A DNA stretch of 64,000 bases from Flavihumibacter profundi (lineage in GTDB: Bacteria; Bacteroidota; Bacteroidia; Chitinophagales; Chitinophagaceae): positions 310,001 to 374,000 of the forward strand of contig NZ_JAIQXE010000001.1 of assembly GCF_020076305.1 (NCBI RefSeq). Reading direction: 5' to 3'. The translations under genes and the position numbers were made by a program. Under the pieces are notes generated by a model. That model was not told the origin of the DNA and searched no databases. It was given only the letters and a program-made list of their open reading frames with translations. The first letter of the stretch is position 1, and the number at the start of each line of letters is the position of its first letter. Of this stretch, positions 62,413 to 64,000 are shown one piece after another.

Positions 62413-64000
62413 TTATTGGACTGTTTTAATAATCTGCGTATTTTTTACACTATTGTTATAAATAAGCCTAACAATGTAAACGCCTGCAGGTTGCCTGCTG
62501 ATGTCAACGGGAATTGAACTGCTTGAATTTCCATTAAAGGATTGCGACCATATCCGTTGTCCAAGCATATTAACAACCTCTATGCTTCGAAGGTTCTCCT
62601 GATCTCGGTATTGTCTTACCAGGAGCATTCCGGTTGTTGGATTTGGTGTTACCAGGTAGCCGTCCTCCTTCAATTTAGCCGGCAAAGTTATAGTATAGAG
62701 CCGGATATTATCCAGGTAAAGATTGTTATTCCCATTGTTAATATTCCGGAAGTATAACTGAACAGGCAGGTTTGGATCAATCAGTCCTGTAAGTGCGATG
62801 GAGTCTGTTCTCCAATTTGCCTTGGACTTAGGCAGGAATTCATCTGTTGCCGGGAAATTCGGATCTGTTACGGTCTCAAGGTCAATACCCCATTTGGAAT
62901 ACAGCAACAAACTGGTTTCGCCGCAATCCTGCGTTAGATAAACCTGTAAAGTATCTGTTGGCTGGTCTGCGGTTTTTGAATTGATATAGGCCAGGTCAAA
63001 TCTGAAGAAAATGGAGTCCACCTTGCCGGTTATTGTCGGTGGCATTATTAATTCATCGGCATCCCCAGCAATTTTATTAATATAATTCCTGATAAAAACA
63101 GATTTGGAACCATCTGTCGCTGCAGAACTGGTCGTTTCCCAGGTTACTGTATTAGGCACATTTGTAATATCCCAATTTGCCGGCGGGAAAGATGTGTTTT
63201 CAAAGCTTTGTTTCCATGGTGCAGATTCATCGGTAAACAGGAATACCCGTTGGACAATAGTATCATTTTCTGGAACCTGGTCAGGTTGTCCATTCGGCGA
63301 TGAAATGTAAGCGGTGAAAAAATTTGAACCACTCGCAGGCAGGGAGAATGAACTATCATAATTTATCATGTAGGTCTCACCGGTTATTAATTGAAGCCCG
63401 GAGAATACACGTGCAGTTTTTTTGCCATTGTTTAGCTGCAGGTTAATTGTAAAACTATTCAATGTCTGCCGGCCATTATTCTTCACTTCAATGACTGGTG
63501 AAAACTTATTGGTACAGACCCTGTTTGCAGGGCTTATTACCCGGCTTACTGAAGCATCAAGTTGTGGGAAAGTATATGGTGTAATATCAATATCATCAAT
63601 GTAAATATTCTGTCCAAATTTGTTAATAGTGATCCATGCAAAGGATACTGTCTGCGCTCCTTTAAATAGGCTGACTGGGAAAGACATCAGGATATTCTTC
63701 CATTCCCCGTCAACTGGCACCCAATTCAGATCTCCTGTTGTTCCAGTTGTGCTGGCTAAATCCGCACCACCTTTTTTCCATAATAATTCTGTAAAACTAT
63801 TACCGCAATCCAGCGACGCCATCAGCATCAGTGTATCACTGAAATTTGTAGAGTACGAATAAGGCTTATGGGCAAGTGCAAATTTTACGAAAACGGAATC
63901 AACATTCTGTAAACGCATGCTGGGTGATACAAGTAAATCCTGGTCATCCGGACTGTCGTAATTAAATAAATTCATAAAGGCCGATGCTACTCCGCTGTTT
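62413..64000 (-). CDS. Large T9SS-exported surface protein, 5' end missing
   Basis: The reading frame is open to the window edge, and the first ATG at 63975 is preceded by in-frame protein (GVASAFMNLFNYD), so the gene continues beyond 64000. At least 520 residues are visible. They contain two or three beta-sandwich (concanavalin-like or choice-of-anchor-like) modules, including DEFLPKSKANWRTDSIALTG, and a T9SS C-terminal sorting domain (about the last 80 residues, TPNPTTGMLLVRQ to the end). The N-terminal part and thus the function are unknown. Confidence 0.8.
   Translation of the reverse strand, partial: NSGVASAFMNLFNYDSPDDQDLLVSPSMRLQNVDSVFVKFALAHKPYSYSTNFSDTLMLMASLDCGNSFTELLWKKGGADLASTTGTTGDLNWVPVDGEWKNILMSFPVSLFKGAQTVSFAWITINKFGQNIYIDDIDITPYTFPQLDASVSRVISPANRVCTNKFSPVIEVKNNGRQTLNSFTINLQLNNGKKTARVFSGLQLITGETYMINYDSSFSLPASGSNFFTAYISSPNGQPDQVPENDTIVQRVFLFTDESAPWKQSFENTSFPPANWDITNVPNTVTWETTSSAATDGSKSVFIRNYINKIAGDADELIMPPTITGKVDSIFFRFDLAYINSKTADQPTDTLQVYLTQDCGETSLLLYSKWGIDLETVTDPNFPATDEFLPKSKANWRTDSIALTGLIDPNLPVQLYFRNINNGNNNLYLDNIRLYTITLPAKLKEDGYLVTPNPTTGMLLVRQYRDQENLRSIEVVNMLGQRIWSQSFNGNSSSSIPVDISRQPAGVYIVRLIYNNSVKNTQIIKTVQ

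Overview
This 64 kb window is a chromosomal segment from a member of the Bacteroidota, most likely the Chitinophagaceae. That placement is an inference from gene content. The supporting signs are promoters of the Bacteroidota type (TTTG, about 20 bp, TAnnTTTG), a fused SecDF translocase, a NusB with a long N-terminal extension in a nusB-DUF1573-yajC-coaE operon, type IX secretion (T9SS) C-terminal sorting domains on three large secreted proteins, a LytTR regulator, the futalosine menaquinone enzyme MqnE, and few Shine-Dalgarno sequences. No tRNA, rRNA, insertion sequence, prophage or CRISPR array was found.

Region 1 (1-30 kb) is mostly housekeeping with a few accessory islands. It holds a TPMT-like methyltransferase, an acyl-CoA dehydrogenase, the YggS-type PLP protein and glnS. 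A large secreted protein follows that joins a glycosidase-like barrel to a formylglycine-generating-enzyme-like domain without the catalytic cysteine pair (4.8-7.6 kb). Opposing it is a minus-strand operon of TonB-dependent receptor, beta-helix lipoprotein and diheme cytochrome c, preceded by a membrane LytTR regulator, an M20D amidohydrolase and a methylmalonyl-CoA mutase large subunit. Then come an A-type Fe-S carrier, secDF, a class A beta-lactamase-like hydrolase with a lipoprotein, an aminotransferase, the coaE-yajC-DUF1573-nusB operon and groES-groEL.

Region 2 (30-35.5 kb) has two convergent T9SS cargo genes sharing one terminator: a sialate-O-acetylesterase-like esterase and a polysaccharide lyase followed by seven PKD-like modules. 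Both look like secreted polysaccharide-processing proteins.

Region 3 (36.2-57.8 kb) is an 18-gene exopolysaccharide cluster, all on the plus strand. It includes a Wza-like export lipoprotein, a Wzc-like co-polymerase whose kinase motifs are degenerate, a Wzx-like flippase, a Wzy-like polymerase, several glycosyltransferases, a FemAB/GNAT-like transferase, a GINT1-like protein and two copies of an MBOAT + SGNH acylation pair. The cluster ends with a sugar-nucleotide module (Gfo/Idh/MocA oxidoreductase, aldo/keto-reductase-like protein, WecB) and the initiating sugar-phosphate transferase. A 16-bp perfect palindrome sits at the predicted promoter. The product is probably an O-acylated polysaccharide containing a sugar derived from UDP-ManNAc.

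Region 4 (57.8-64 kb) returns to general functions: an HU-CCDC81/SPOR-like cell-envelope protein, a small membrane protein, an FKBP lipoprotein, L-serine dehydratase, mqnE and the 3' part of a T9SS cargo gene that runs off the window. No single system here can be declared new from sequence alone. The strongest leads are the receptor/beta-helix/cytochrome operon, the duplicated acylation cassette with the degenerate Wzc kinase, and the glycosidase-FGE-like fusion.
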